Source: Zhengitettix transpicula (lineage: Eukaryota; Arthropoda; Insecta; Orthoptera; Tetrigidae). Taken from it: a stretch of DNA of 64,000 nt. Location: positions 9,754,087 through 9,818,086 of the forward strand of contig CM073591.1 in assembly GCA_037074705.1 (NCBI GenBank), read 5' to 3'. Under the pieces are notes generated by a model. The model did no database searches. It was not told the DNA's origin and saw only the letters and a list, made by a program, of their open reading frames with translations. The position numbers and the translations under genes are program-made. Positions 10,828 through 23,230 of the stretch are shown piece by piece (the first letter of the stretch is position 1; every line of letters begins with the position of its first letter).

Positions 10828-12775
10828 CTGAAACACGAAACTATATTATTGACAAATAATCCTTGCAAAGAAAAAAAAAACTAAAGCATCATGGGTAAAA
10901 GCTAAATTTATATAAAAAAACAGGAGGCTAAAAAACTTCTGGGTGCAAAATTGAATTCAGAACAAATAATTATGGATGTATTAACTTCATTCTAAAACAT
11001 GTAATATTTTATCAATTGATATACTAATGAAAGTAGTCTCTGAAAAGATCAAATGTATATTTAATGTTACTACAATATGGCCACAACACTAAAAAAAAAA
11101 TATTTTACATTTAAAGAAAAATATATTAACTACTATAGTCTAAGAAAACATTATAAATTTGTCACCCAATAGAAATAGGTAATGCACCTGAAATATCTTT
11201 CCAATCATCATGCATGGCTATAAAGTGGAAGTCGTAAACTGTGTGCAAGTGTAGTTCTTGAATTTCTCAGATAAATCCTTCCTCGCCGCAAGTACCTTTC
11301 CTGGATTTTCTCATCGACGATTGAAAATCAACAGATTGTTCAATTTTCAACCAAAGGTTATTCTGGCAGAAATGAATGATCACTTTCTTCAGTGTGTTCT
11401 AATTAGTTAGAAAATAATTCAAAATAGATAATCTAAAAATTCTTTTCGTATTACTCTGTACCGACAAATACATGTTCGTAAAGCATCGCTCAGAAGTTAC
11501 TTCATAATAATGGAAAAAGTATCACTAATAAAATTTTCACATGGACAAGAGCAGTTGAAATAAAACAAAAAGACCATTGTAGTTTTGAGGTAAGAACCAT
11601 TAGAAACTTGAAGAGTTAAAGTTTGCTAAAATGAGACATATCTTTACTTACCCGGATTGGGCGTTTTATTAAACTGAAACCAACCAAGAAGTACTCGAGG
11701 ATCAGCTTCACATTATTTTTTATGTAATTAAAGTCTCTTCATTCTACAAAAAGACAGTTACTATCCACAATTTCAAGTTTAAAGAAATGTGGACTTCTCC
11801 CTAGCAAGAAATACGTCACTAGAAAGACGCATCTTCCTGTTTGTTCACTACGACGTTTCATAATACAACACAATGGAAAAGGGGTAATGAAAACTGCAAC
11901 AATCACCAGAATAAAAAGAAATAGTTTTACTTTATCACAAATGAAGCAGAATACAAACAATTGCTAGCTTTAAGCTATAAAATTTATAAAAACATGTCTT
12001 TTACAACGTATTGATAATTGCTGAAAATACATAAGTAAAACAGCTTCGTCCAAAAATAATCAATCATGAACAATATTCATATATATATATATTTGTGTAA
12101 AAATATATTATACTAACTTCAAGTCAAGTATAGAATTAAAAATTTTTTGTTCAATCACAATGTAATAATTTTGTTAGTATATTACTTCAGCAAATTCTAT
12201 AACACACAACTTAAAACACTCTGTCAATTATGTAATAGGATGAAACTGATATCACAAGTTCAAAGTAATATGTTGCTGTCGAATGAACGGTTCTCAGGTT
12301 TCAACTTGGGCGAGGGGGGAAAAAGTGATTAGTGTACGTCGTTTCAATGGCCGACAAGCTTCACTGCATGTTATCAGATATGACAATAGCATAGATAGAC
12401 AACAAAAACATTGCACAGCTACTGTCCAAGTTAAAACCCCTTGAATCATTTACTCAACATATACTTCAACGGGAAAGCCGTAATACATTATCTAATACAT
12501 CGATGTAATTTGACAATATTATTATCAAGAACTTCATATAAATAATAAGAAACAAAAATTGTCTTTAATATTCACTTTTAATAAAAAAAGTAAGGAAGTT
12601 TTTGTCATTATTATTAAATCATAGGAACATAAATTCCTGTATAATATTTGTAAATCACACGGGTCAGTAAAGTAAGTACTGAATGCGATTCGGGATAACT
12701 CCACGCGGTGAAAAATTTTATGGAGTCAACTCTCATATTACATATAAAAACTCTGAAATTTGGTTATATGGTAAT
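10828..12775. other. Intron sequence, nothing recognised
   Basis: AT-rich DNA between two related terminal exons. A foldback-like fragment lies around 12285-12445; the rest shows no coding or repeat signal that I can support. Confidence 0.6.
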
Positions 12776-13032
12776 TTAAGTGCGCGACTCTAAACTCTGA
12801 ATGTTGTTACACTTGGCCACCTGAGAAGTTTCTGTCGAGTGCCTCCGGTATATGTGCATCCGCAGACAACTCCTGTTCTTCATCGTCTTGTCGCAAAATG
12901 TGCAGACGTGCGGCCCTTGATCACTGCTGTGATTGTCTCTGATGTGAACTGTCAAACTACTCTTGTAGGAAAATTGCCGTGAGCAGAAAGGGCACAGAAG
13001 ACTTGGACAACTGCTACTGATGCGCTGAGCAC
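12776..13032 (-). CDS. Alternative terminal exon 8: C2H2 zinc-finger pair (distal trio)
   Basis: Acceptor ttcaaagcag, then GT (junction Gly); 84 residues and a stop. Finger 1 is CPFCSRQFSYKSSLTVH then IRDNH; finger 2 is CTFCDKTMKNRSCLRMH then IYRRH; the linker is SSDQGPHV. The VHIRD and KNRSCLRMHIYR motifs tie it to the exons at 10589 and 5012. The open frame extends far upstream of the acceptor, but that part is hydrophobic intron sequence. Tail after the fingers is STETSQVAKCNNIQSLESRT. Predicted protein about 377 residues. Confidence 0.9.
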
Positions 13033-14689
13033 CTGCTTTGAAGAAAGCCGGAATGAGGAAGGCATAAACAAATAAAGAGTAAGAAATATTAAGGCTACTA
13101 TACAAACAAACACTCACACTCACAAAAATAAGCAGAAAACATGGAAAGGGTGTGGCTCGTCGAAGCGGTAAATGCTGACATCTTTGCAAAAGGGTCTACT
13201 GACATATTTTAAGTGTGGCCACTGATACTTTATAACTGTATCAATGATCCAATAAAATGTTTATGATTAGTTAAATAAACATACTCTAATTGAATACATC
13301 CCACCCGCACTCACACCAAAGATTGTATGCAAGGAGGATTATTTCAATGACCACGAAATTATAAAACTTCATAGTTCTCAGACAATTATAAATTATTACA
13401 CTGTCATAACTCTGTTCGTACATCAAAAGATAAGTAGTGTTTCAATTAAAATATAAAATGTCAGTGACAAAAATATTTTTTTTTTATTAATGTGATTTAA
13501 ATACAATTACAGTTTATAAATTATTTGCAAAGGTTAGCGACTCGTAGTAGTAATCTAATCAAAATTTTCAACTCGGAAATTTTGCTTTATTGCAAAAAAA
13601 ACAATCTTTCATGTAAGAAAATTATCAACGCAAATTATTTTTTAATCTATAATATTTCAAAATGCAGGTTTAATCGTATCTTCTTAAAATAGAAGTTTCT
13701 TAGCTATTTGATGAACAATATATGAATATAGTTTTTGAAAAAAGTCATTACCTATTGTAAATTAAAGAAAAATGTCACTCGTCGCACTACAGGTCCTGCC
13801 GTTGCTCAATTATGAAAACGCATTTCACTTTCTATTCGAAATGTCTCAATCCTGGTCATGAATAAAGTTTCATGCTTGCTTACACACAAGACGATTGTAT
13901 AGATTTGACTGTTCCTCAACTGTACCATTGCAATTTATATTGAATTTAATAAACGAATGAAAACAGTCAAATTTTTTTTTAGCAGAAATAACTTAATAAC
14001 ACCAAAAATATTAACACGATGTTTTGGATACAACAAGCATTGCCGATAGAAAATTCTATACAAAATATATTTATACAACATCAATAATATTTGGCTTATA
14101 TTAATAGGAGAATTTTGTAGAGTATGGAAATTATGAACACCTGATGAAGTCCTAGATTAAGGATGAAACATCGTATTAATATTTTTATCTTATTAAATTA
14201 TTTCTGACAAAACACTTATGATTATATTGAAGTCAGATAAAAAACAGGCCTTGAGAAATCTTCAACAAATAGGCCAGAAATGAAAGTCTACTACAGAATT
14301 ATATAAATTGGCCCACAAAAGAAAGACCATCTGGAGGAGTAAAAGGAAGGAAAACCGATCAAGAGGTAGGTCAAGTGATGGGATTTATTCCATTTAAGGA
14401 AGACAAGTGAGAAAAATGTAATTCATACTCAACAACTCTACCTTTGAGTCTATTATACACACAATTCACCATCACTGGTCGGACATGAGAGATGTATGCA
14501 AGTTCAAAGCCGGAAAAGGTATGAGAAAAAAAATTGTTTTATTATGATGATGGGCTTAACTAATTGGGAAGCTATTGGTACATCAAAGAGCAGTGACTCT
14601 CAATATATGTTAAGACCCCTAGCAACAGACAAGATTTTCTGTATAAATATCAAAATGAAGGACCCAGGATGGAAAAAAATCTTAAGCTG

Positions 14690-14775
14690 AACCAGGAATC
14701 GAACCCACTTGGTACGTGGTTGCTCGTCAATCGGAGCTGTTCGAGTTGACTCCCCGTCAGACGAGCTTTCTCCGT
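14690..14775 (-). repeat. tRNA-derived SINE-like unit, reverse orientation
   Basis: The plus strand reads aggaatcgaacccacttgg, the complement of a Pol III B box (GGGTTCGATTCC), followed by sequence compatible with an anticodon arm and gagttgactcc. No full cloverleaf can be drawn. Confidence 0.5.
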
Positions 14776-15448
14776 CCATTGTAATTAAAATATTTAATTA
14801 ATCTAAATTGTAATTACATAATGAATGTTACTAATAAAAAAAATTAAACCGACAACTCGAAATTGAAATTACTCTGTACTGGATGCAGATATAATACAAA
14901 TTTGAATGAGATTGTTTTCTTCAATAACCACTCTCAGATGTTGCATGGGACACCAAGGTACAAACACACAAGACCAGCCGCAGAATCTAATAGAAATAAA
15001 TGATGCATTTAAACTCCGGCATCTGATACAACTCTTTGTGCAAAACCAATAGGTGATATACAGTAACCAATGATGACAGTAACGCCAACATATAGACAAA
15101 ATCTAATAGTAATGGTGAATATCATATAATAAAAATTTTGTTTTGACCATCGCCACATTTACAGCATATTTTAATATCTGGTTACAGTAATGGAAACAAT
15201 TCATTATCTAAAATCCATGGTGAATCAACATTCACATCCAACTTCTAGGTTTAGTTGAAGTTTCAACGTAATGTTTAATGCTACAGCAATGTTGCGTCTA
15301 GAAGCACGACATTCATGCAAGTCACAAACATGCTCAACTGCAGTCTGAGTGTATAAATCCATTTCGTAACACTATTTTTTTCTGCTGCAGTCCCTAAACT
15401 AGCAAGTTATTTTAAAAACATCTAGTTTAAGTCTATTTTTTTCATCCA

Positions 15449-15650
15449 GAATAAGATAAAATAGCCAAATACAGACTCTAAAGAAGTGACGATATAAATA
15501 CCACAAAACGTTTCTGGAAACCTTGTTTCTTTCTCCAGGTGTTAAGAAACGTAAACAACACAGGAGCCTAGAGCGACACAACTGCACAGTTCAGTTGAAA
15601 AACTCAAAATCACTTCTCTTGTCTGTATTTGGCTATTTTATGGTATCATT
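15449..15650. mobile_element. Foldback family A, copy 4
   Basis: aaatagccaaatacagactc, taccacaaaacgtttctgg and agcctagagcgacacaactg on the left; the right end is ttgtctgtatttggctattt. The inner part of the right arm is deleted. Confidence 0.7.
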
Positions 15651-15832
15651 AATTTACGAAACAGACATTTATTTTTCAACTTTTTTCATCTGTTAAGCTA
15701 CCAGTATAAGGTTACATATGCTTGAAATATTCCTTATTAGTGCAGCAAGACAGTTTTCTGGAAGTGTTACAAATATTTTTACAATAAAAACTCTCAGATT
15801 TTGAAATAGTCACAATCGTTCATTTCGTAATA

Positions 15833-16261
15833 TTGTGGAGCATTCAGATGGTGCATCACAACGTAACGTTACAAGTACTTACTTGTCTGACCGCGTTGTC
15901 TGGGGTTCATCAAACAAGCTTTTCTACAAAATTATTAAATCTGTATTCAAAATATTTAATCAGCAAATTATTATTACAGTTATCTCAGGGGGTTCCACCT
16001 AGGAAAGCAACTTTTACCAAGGCTGAATGTAGAGTAAAAACTGGTCTTGGTTTACCGTTAGCAAATTACAAGAAATTGACAAGATTGTCTACCAGAAAGT
16101 TGGGTGTTTTGCAAGCACAACTCATTTGGAAACCCCCAGAGTACAGCTTTCTCATTTCCAAGATAGCAGAAAACAGTGCGGGGTGTGTTTCTTTTAAAGT
16201 CCCGTGCCTATTTGTTGACAATGTGACAACACTTCCTTCTCAGGATGAACGCAACCCATAA
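15833..16261 (+). other. Unidentified open frame, possible decayed insertion
   Basis: A 142-codon plus-strand frame is longer than expected in this AT-rich DNA. Its second half (GVPPRKATFTKAECRVKTGL onward to LPSQDERNP) has protein-like composition with Lys, Arg and Pro. No domain was recognised. It has no obvious acceptor and sits antisense to the host gene, next to a 211-bp terminal-inverted-repeat element that inserted 27 bases after its stop. It may be the relic of a mobile element or a retrocopy. Confidence 0.25.
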
Positions 16262-16288
16262 ATGAACAAAACACCTCTAAGACACAAA

Positions 16289-16499
16289 TAACACAAGAAA
16301 TTAACGGAAATTAATTATGAATGAACAATATAATTTAAAAGTGAGTAGGCATTTGTAATGTGTTGTATCACTTTGACAGCCTGTCTCTAGTAGTGACAAA
16401 GATCACAACAGTTGATCGAAACGTCTCCTCACTTTTAAATTATATTATACAAAATTAATTTTTGTTATTGTCAGTGATATGGGGTAATTTCTTGTGTTA
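16289..16499. mobile_element. 211-bp MITE with perfect 15-bp terminal inverted repeats
   Basis: Begins TAACACAAGAAATTA and ends with its exact reverse complement TAATTTCTTGTGTTA. A second inverted pair lies inside (aatataatttaaaagtgagt and ctcacttttaaattatatta). TA termini fit a Tc1/mariner-like origin. No coding capacity. Confidence 0.75.
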
Positions 16500-16959
16500 T
16501 TTATCCAATCAGGTTGCATTTCCATAGGACAACTTCACAATTCACAAGTTCCTTTCAATTATTTGTCCAAACAGAAAATAATAATAAAAAAATCCTTATC
16601 CAGATTGTACAATATTAAGAAAAAATCACATATTACGTCAGCTGTATTTTCTTCAATGTTGTTCACGGTCCCTTTTCCTCAAAAGATTAAATTCTGAAAT
16701 TTTCAATGGTCGTTGTTTTGTATCAGGCCGAGTTATTCCTTGAGTTAGCAAATTAAAGTTACGAGTTGGAACTCTTTCCAAGAAACTGAGAAACAATTAT
16801 CCTACTTGCCCCCAAGTCTCCAGAGGTTACAGAAAAATACTCTGCCTTTGGCACAGCATAAACAGGCAATGTAGCTAAAATGTTGGGTATAGTTACACTC
16901 GGGGCGTTGTCACTAACTTCACGTCCAACTGAACCATTCTTAAATTTTACTCGACATAC

Positions 16960-17312
16960 GTTTGATTTTGAATAAGAAAGACATAGCCAATTCAGACAAA
17001 AAAAGTGATAATATAAATACCACACAACAATGTTTCCTGGGATCCTTGTCCCTTTCCTCATATGCAAAGAATGTACAAACAGACACTATGAAACTCAATA
17101 ATTTCTATGATCCCTTATTGTTACACTAACCCTTCGGCTGTCCCATTGTCATTGCGTTTTAGTTGCTTTTGAGTTTCATCAACCAACATGTGCAGTTGTG
17201 TCACTCTAGGCTCTTATTCACACCTGAGGAAAGTGAAAAGGATCCCAGAAACGTTGTGTGGTATTTATATTATCACTTTTTTCTCTAAATTGGCTATTAT
17301 TATTATCAGATG
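16960..17312. mobile_element. Foldback family A, copy 5 with an unrelated centre
   Basis: Arms as in the other copies (cacaacaatgtttcctgggat; gtgcagttgtgtcactctag; gatcccagaaacgttgtgtg), but about 100 bp of unrelated sequence (acactatgaaactcaataat onward) replaces the usual loop. Confidence 0.65.
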
Positions 17313-19355
17313 TAATGTTGTTTTCATTTCACCTGTTTGATTTTATTTAACTTATTTGCTGTAACAATGCAATGAAGTTATGAATCAACACACGACTTTG
17401 TTTTATTATTCAAAATAAATTATATTTTATAGCTACAAAAAGGTTTTTAAAAAGTGGAAAATGTTAATTGAAGAAAAAGCATACAAGTTCAACTATATAT
17501 AAATCTTTATTCATCAAATTATCAAACAGTACAATTATGCAAACAATCTAGGATTAACAGCAGATTCAATTACTTACAGCTATTGTGAAACAAAAATTAT
17601 TTTCTTAGAAACTATTTAGTAAGGCTGATCACTAGAAGACTTTAGGCAGATTGGTTTTATTAAACAGTTTAACTGATTAAAAAAATCCTTTGATTGACCC
17701 TTTGAAGAGGAGTTTTGTGATTTTGAAGCAACAACCAAAAACTACCCTACATTTTTGTGGGAAATTAAAAGAAAGCAGCATGTTCCATAAGGAATCTGCA
17801 GAATGCAGCAGCACTGCAGTGTGACAGCACCACGCCCGAAAATTACAGAAGTTTTAAGTGGTGATCGCACAGCGAAACCACCGAGCTGCCACAGTCGCTT
17901 TAGACTTCCACGAAAAGACATCAGTCTCCAACCTTCAAAAACCTTTATAACGTTATACAAAGCTCAAAATAGTTTTAAGGGGTAAGAATTCTGATAAATT
18001 TACAGGAATCCTCTGGTGAAATAGTCTGAATTTTGAGAAGAACGACGACGATTCACTAGTTTTTACGGTACATAATTTGTGTTATAATACAAATAAAGCT
18101 GACTAAAGAAGGAGAAACAGAATATCCATAAGCTGTCCCGAAACTCTAAACTTTATTTTAAATAATGTTGGTAAATGTCAAGACTTGGACTGATGGTAAG
18201 AACTTTTATGGAAGAAATGAAGAAACAATAATCTCTCTAAAAACCCCACAGATACATATAAAATTTTACAACAACAGAGTGGGAAAATGACGCAATTGTA
18301 CACACACAGAATCGCCAATAGGGCATCACATTACCCAATAAGTTTAATTTATAAATATATATTAAAAAAATAGATTCAACAGATAAATAAATGAACTGGA
18401 CGATGATCCTTATGGAATTATACTGACCAAATTTGACCTTTCTTTCGCCATTGTGCGACGTAGAGTAATCTAGAAGGACCATAAGTTCGCAAGTGATTGT
18501 CACATTCCTACTTGCATGATTTTTGAACAGTACGATTTACTTGACAAAGATTTTCATTGTCATTTTGTACCAGGACTTCATCTCAGCATTTTCCAGAATT
18601 ATTATCAAGAAATCAAAATGACTGAAGGTGATTTTAAACCCAAATTGTCTATATTTCCAAGTCGGTTAACTCACCTTGGCTCTAGCTACCTCGTTGGGAT
18701 TCCTTCTAATGGAATTCAAAGGATGAACGAATTATGAATACGCTGAATACAAATTTACAGACTAAGCAAGAGACTTTGAAACAGAAAACTGGAAACAGGA
18801 TATTCAGTATTTTGAAGAACATCATAATTAACTCTAAGCAAAGGAATATCATATTTAACCATATAAAGTGTTCCAGGTGACTTAAATGAAAGTTTGAAAA
18901 GGAAATAAGGGAAGCAATAAAAGATTAAATATATTTATAGTTGTGTTTGCTTAATTTATGTGCTTTGAAAGAAACTTAAAAATTAAAGTATGAAATATAT
19001 CAACAATGAATAAATTTTCCAATATTACTGTGACGGATGGAAAATTTGATAGAATTGCTGCAAGGAATAAACAAAGTGATATGCAAGACTGAAAGGTATA
19101 AATTAAAATAAATGTAAATAAGAAGATCTAAAAAAAAACTAATTAAGGGTACATTATAATTTATATGAGTTGCAAACTAACTAAAAAATAGTTGATTTCG
19201 TAACAACCATCACTCAATATTCTGGTATGTTATATATTCCAAAACAATAAACAGTTAAAAAAAATGCTGTGACTTACAGCGATATTTAAGTTTGAAACAT
19301 CATTTAACAGACAAATGTATTTTCACATTACATTTAACTTGTTGCTTCTCACAAC

Positions 19356-19615
19356 TTACACAATGTTTTTTACAGAATTCATTGGCAGCCTGTGTTTGTC
19401 GTACTTGTGCGAATTCAAGCTCCGCTTATTTTTCGACAATGTGCCACATATATTACACCTGAAAGGTCCACGTAATCGGCCGTGTATGTTCGCCACATGT
19501 GACGACAGGCAGTCTTTTCTAGAGAACACTTTGTCACACTCTGTGCACGGATACTGAAGTTTAGGTAGCCCTAAGCTATTAGAAATATCCACCACATTCC
19601 TTCTGCCTTGATGAT
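19356..19615 (-). CDS. Alternative terminal exon 7: C2H2 zinc-finger pair (middle trio)
   Basis: Acceptor cattgttacag, then AT (junction Asp); 85 residues and a stop. A 23-residue lead (HQGRRNVVDISNSL...) precedes finger 1 (CTECDKVFSRKDCLSSH, then VANIH), linker GRLRGPFR and finger 2 (CNICGTLSKNKRSLNSH, then KYDKH). The SKNK-SLNSH core and NIHG link it to the exons at 25563 and 32345, from which it has diverged more. Codons upstream of the acceptor are open by chance and belong to the intron. Predicted protein about 378 residues, the longest isoform. Confidence 0.9.
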
Positions 19616-20029
19616 CTGTAACAATGAATGCACAGTTACTAAACAATATTTCTTTAACAGTGGTTAGATACAGACATTTTTCAGTAACTAATGTATAACT
19701 TACACAATATGTCTCTCTCTTCATTTAGTAACTACACACAGTATTTTTTTTTTTAGTTGTCACAAAAACTTGTCCTCAGTCAAAACCAACGCACAGCTTC
19801 CACAGTTATCAAATAAATTTTTCTTGTAGAACGCCCAGTGGAATAGATTAAATTGAATCAGGAAACAATGATGTAGCACAACACTCACACAACAGTAACG
19901 CCTACTTTACACTAATTAAATGCCAGACTAAAGGGTTATAAAACTGACAAATACAAATAATCTGGTGCTCCAAAAATTCTTAACCTTAACGATAGAAATT
20001 AAATTACAAAACATCTCAGTTAAAAATAT

Positions 20030-20250
20030 GCTTATTAGAAAAAATAAATAGACAAATAACAGACAAAAACAAGTGATAAATAAATACCACACAACCTGTC
20101 TGCAATCCTTGTTGCTTTCGTCAGGTGGTTCGATGGGAAAAAAGAAATGCAAGAGCCATAAAGAATGATACAGCACACAAACCAGGTGAACAACTCAAAA
20201 GCAAGCAAGAAGGATTTCGGAAAGGTTGTTTGGTATTTCTTTTACGATAA
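20030..20250. mobile_element. Foldback family A-like, copy 6
   Basis: Subtype with tctgcaatccttgttgcttt, cgtcaggtggtt and aagaatgatacagcacacaa; the right arm is eroded (ggaaaggttgtttggtattt). Confidence 0.55.
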
Positions 20251-20744
20251 TTTAGAAGAAAAAAAATTATTGAAAGAGGATAATTATTACACAATATTAG
20301 AATCATTCAACATTTTAAAAGTATTTTGGTATTTGAGATAAAATCCCTAAAATATTTGACGGCTGTTTGTGATGATTTTAACGCAGAAATATTACGAAAA
20401 AATGTTTAGTTCATTTAAACACACATTTAAGTAACATGAAAACTATGATTTGTTTATTTTACATAGAAAAGGGGCCTTCAACATTCTCCTGAAAATCAGC
20501 TTTGAATATTCAAGCAACACGAATAAAACATTTTCAGGTTTCCAACCAGGTCTAAATATTATAGTAAACATCATTTCCATAATCCATAATTGATTAATCA
20601 AAACCTGTAACCACAGTCAGTTTTTTTTTATAAAAAAATTATTTAGAACATCTGAGGTCATTAGGGACTCATCAGGTACTAAGTTGCATTTTATCTTTGT
20701 CGGAGGACTAATCGCCAGGAGTTTACAATATGGAAACACGCACA

Positions 20745-20850
20745 CTAACATCCATGCCCTCACCGGGATTCGAACCCAGGATCTCTGTGATGCAAGGCAG
20801 TAACGCTGACACCACAGGAGGTTGGCAACAGTTGTTAACTTTACACAAGT
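20745..20850 (-). repeat. tRNA-derived SINE-like unit, reverse orientation
   Basis: Contains accgggattcgaacccaggat, a B-box complement, then gatgcaaggcagtaacgctg and accacaggaggttggcaac, the expected position of a degenerate A box. Lies in the intron between the exons at 19356 and 25563. Confidence 0.5.
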
Positions 20851-22198
20851 AACTCTCATTCTACTGCCGATGATGGTGGAAAAGAAAAGTATGGAAATGT
20901 TGTGTAATAATAAATGTCTATGATAGTTGGCGACCCTGAGTATATTTAATTCATAATTTATACTGGGAAAGTTCTCCTCATTCTCTGATATTTACATTAT
21001 TCTATAAAACTAATTTATACATAAATCGTGCTGAATCAACTGATGATAAATAGGTAAATCTAATTTCAGAATTAATAAATCCCGCCTGCCCAAATAAACA
21101 ACTTGAGAACTTTAAATATAATGCAACTTGTGTATAGATTGAAAATTATTAAATTGGATGTGTGAATTAGAAATAAATTGGAAGCTCCAACGCTCCAATC
21201 AGGACATTAGTCAATCAGATGCTCTCAGCAGCCTCAGGAAATAACATATTTGACACCTAGAAGTGTGCCAACAAAAGTAATATGTAAACTTTCTCAGTAG
21301 CTTACGATTCAAGTACATAAAAACTGCAAGAAAACATAAATTACCTCTTATTGCCCTAAGATAAATTGTATCAATCAGGTCGACCCCTTCGAGTAACTTA
21401 ACCTCCAATAATGGATAAATTTTCTTTAATTTTTTCCAAACTTACCTTGACGAGATAATATAATTTTAGAAAACGGCAGATATAGAAAAACTTTGTTTAG
21501 AAATGCCTGAATTAAAAATCTGAGGAATGATGATGTGAAGTATATTCATTGTATTTATCAGAATGCTAATTGATGTATTGTTCACATCTGTTCAGTTTCC
21601 TGCTGTTTAAACCAATACATGTCCATGAGAAAAGAAACATTTAACTCTGATGGCATGAAGGGAAAAAAAAGTGATCATACATTATTATAGAAAAAATATT
21701 TATATTATTCGTTGTGAAAGAGATGCTTTTCCTTGGTATTACTGTGATGCTAAAAGTACAAAAAAAAAATTAAACTAAGTAACTACTCCATTAGGATATA
21801 CAATAAATATACTTGGCGATTACATTCATTATATTCTTACGAACAAGACATACAGACAGCGGCATAGTCTTAATACCTCTTAGCTTTTACAGCAGTTTTT
21901 CAAAGTACAACATATCCTGAAATGAAGTGAAAAATTCCTCGTGGCGACGTTTTCAGAATAGTTTTTATGCTACCAAGTTGCCGTAACAGTTTTGATACAA
22001 CTAGCTGCATCTCTCCAGTTACATCTCGACAAAGACAAATGCTAACCCCAGGACTGTGTCTATTGTATACTAACTACATGCACCAAAGATCGACTTTGGC
22101 AACAGTAGATCACAAAACCAGGAGCGGTTAAGATCAATTTTGCTTCTTTTAACACTGCCTTGATTTTCAATTGATATTTCCAGGTAATTCAGGAATAA

Positions 22199-22768
22199 CA
22201 TCTTAAAACTGGTTCTACGTTAACTAGTAACGCGTCTCTGAATCATATTATTTACGGAGGAAATTGTCAAGGATTAAATAGGGAGTTTACTGTAATTCCT
22301 CGTCAATGTGAATATAAACAAGCATCAATGTATTTAAACTCAACAAACCATGTTGATTACGAAAAATATAAAATGATGTTATACGGAGTATCTCCAGGCG
22401 GAACGGACTGTCAAAATGAATATCCGGCAGCACTTTCTTTACCACGAAATTATCCCGCTTATACAACAGTTATAACAAATTATATGTGAAAACGATAATC
22501 TTAATATATTCGGTAATAAAGAATCCGGTTGTCCAGACTTGACTAAATTTATAAAGCTAAAGATGATGAAGGTAAATCTTTTAATTGGTCCCACGATGTA
22601 CAAAGTGGATATATTAAAGTACCACAGAAAACTCACGGTATCGTAACTAAGAACGATAAATATTTTTGTTATAACGCTGGAGTTCCTGGACACGAAATGG
22701 TTTACGGTTCTGACAAACAATTATCTCCAGACTTTTCGGATAATCTCACTCCTTCACAAATGGTCTAG
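22199..22768 (+). pseudogene. Frameshifted protein-coding relic, family not recognised
   Basis: Three consecutive plus-strand frames read as ordinary protein with few hydrophobic runs and well-spread Cys, Pro and Gly. They are 22199-22489 (contains HIIYGGNCQGLNREF and MLYGVSPGGTDCQNEYPAA), about 22488-22555 (contains IFGNKESGCPDLTKF), and 22556-22768 (contains FNWSHDVQSGYIKVPQK and YFCYNAGVPGHEMVYGSD), ending at TAG. The frame breaks fall at about 22487 and 22555, and an earlier break is likely near 22200. I do not recognise the family. It has no splice sites or phase relation to the surrounding gene and is on the opposite strand. It could be a retrocopy, a mobile-element gene or an old insertion of foreign DNA. 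Confidence 0.5.
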
Positions 22769-23230
22769 TAAAATAGTTTAGCAGTTCTCCGTAGATTGAA
22801 TACAACACAGAAAAAAAACATCCAAGAGAAATTAGTCAGGCAGAGACTCAAAACTAGATTCCAAAAGTCGAATTGTGGCAGAAGGCACGAGCTGTTTATG
22901 TGATTTGTTTTCTTGAATGCATATGTACTCCATTTGTTGGCAATTAAGTTCAGAAAGGCCTTTTTAGCATGAATAATGAAAGACACAAGGTATGCGATAG
23001 GATACTCCCATACGATTGGTTTCAGAAGGTTAAATACACAATGGCTGTTCCCGTAACTGGGAATCTGGAGGAAGAGCAATGTAGAAGTCTCTTAATCACC
23101 CAGATTTAAAGAGTTCGTCCCATTAAGATCAGAAGTATTTACCAAATCGGAGGATAGTTTCCTATGAAGTCTCCAGCGACAACTTGACTTAACTAGTTTC
23201 GCTTGAGGTACCACATTTCCCTATCCTTAA
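22769..23230 (+). other. Possible continuation of the decayed insertion
   Basis: After the stop at 22768, plus-strand frames such as IMKDTRYAIGYSHTIGFRRL near 22970 and SPRFKEFVPLRSEVFTKSED near 23100 are interrupted by stops. They look like decayed coding sequence but are not recognised. They could be part of the same insertion as 22199-22768 or unrelated intron. Confidence 0.2.

Larger units (their letters stand above)
13033..19355. other. Intron sequence with repeats
   Basis: Contains a diverged foldback (about 14010-14170), a SINE-like unit, foldbacks at 15449 and 16960, the 211-bp MITE and the unidentified frame at 15833. A minus-strand frame at 16759-16960 (PSVTIPNILATLPVYAVPKA) reads protein-like but has no recognised domain. 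Confidence 0.55.

Noticed and set aside
10606..10836. 76-codon minus-strand frame
   Set aside because: It overlaps the C2H2 exon in another phase and lacks zinc ligands; the true frame is 10589-10827.
11739..11960. 73-codon minus-strand frame with several Cys
   Set aside because: No C2H2 or FLYWCH spacing; the start is hydrophobic intron-like sequence.
14875..15003. Plus-strand CTGCRYNTNL...NNHSQMLH looks like one C2H2 finger and might be an antisense tail
   Set aside because: Spacing is 14 instead of 12, there is no second finger, and no pyrimidine tract or acceptor precedes it.
18516..18737. 73-codon plus-strand frame
   Set aside because: Protein-like in places but without domain, splice sites or second line of support.
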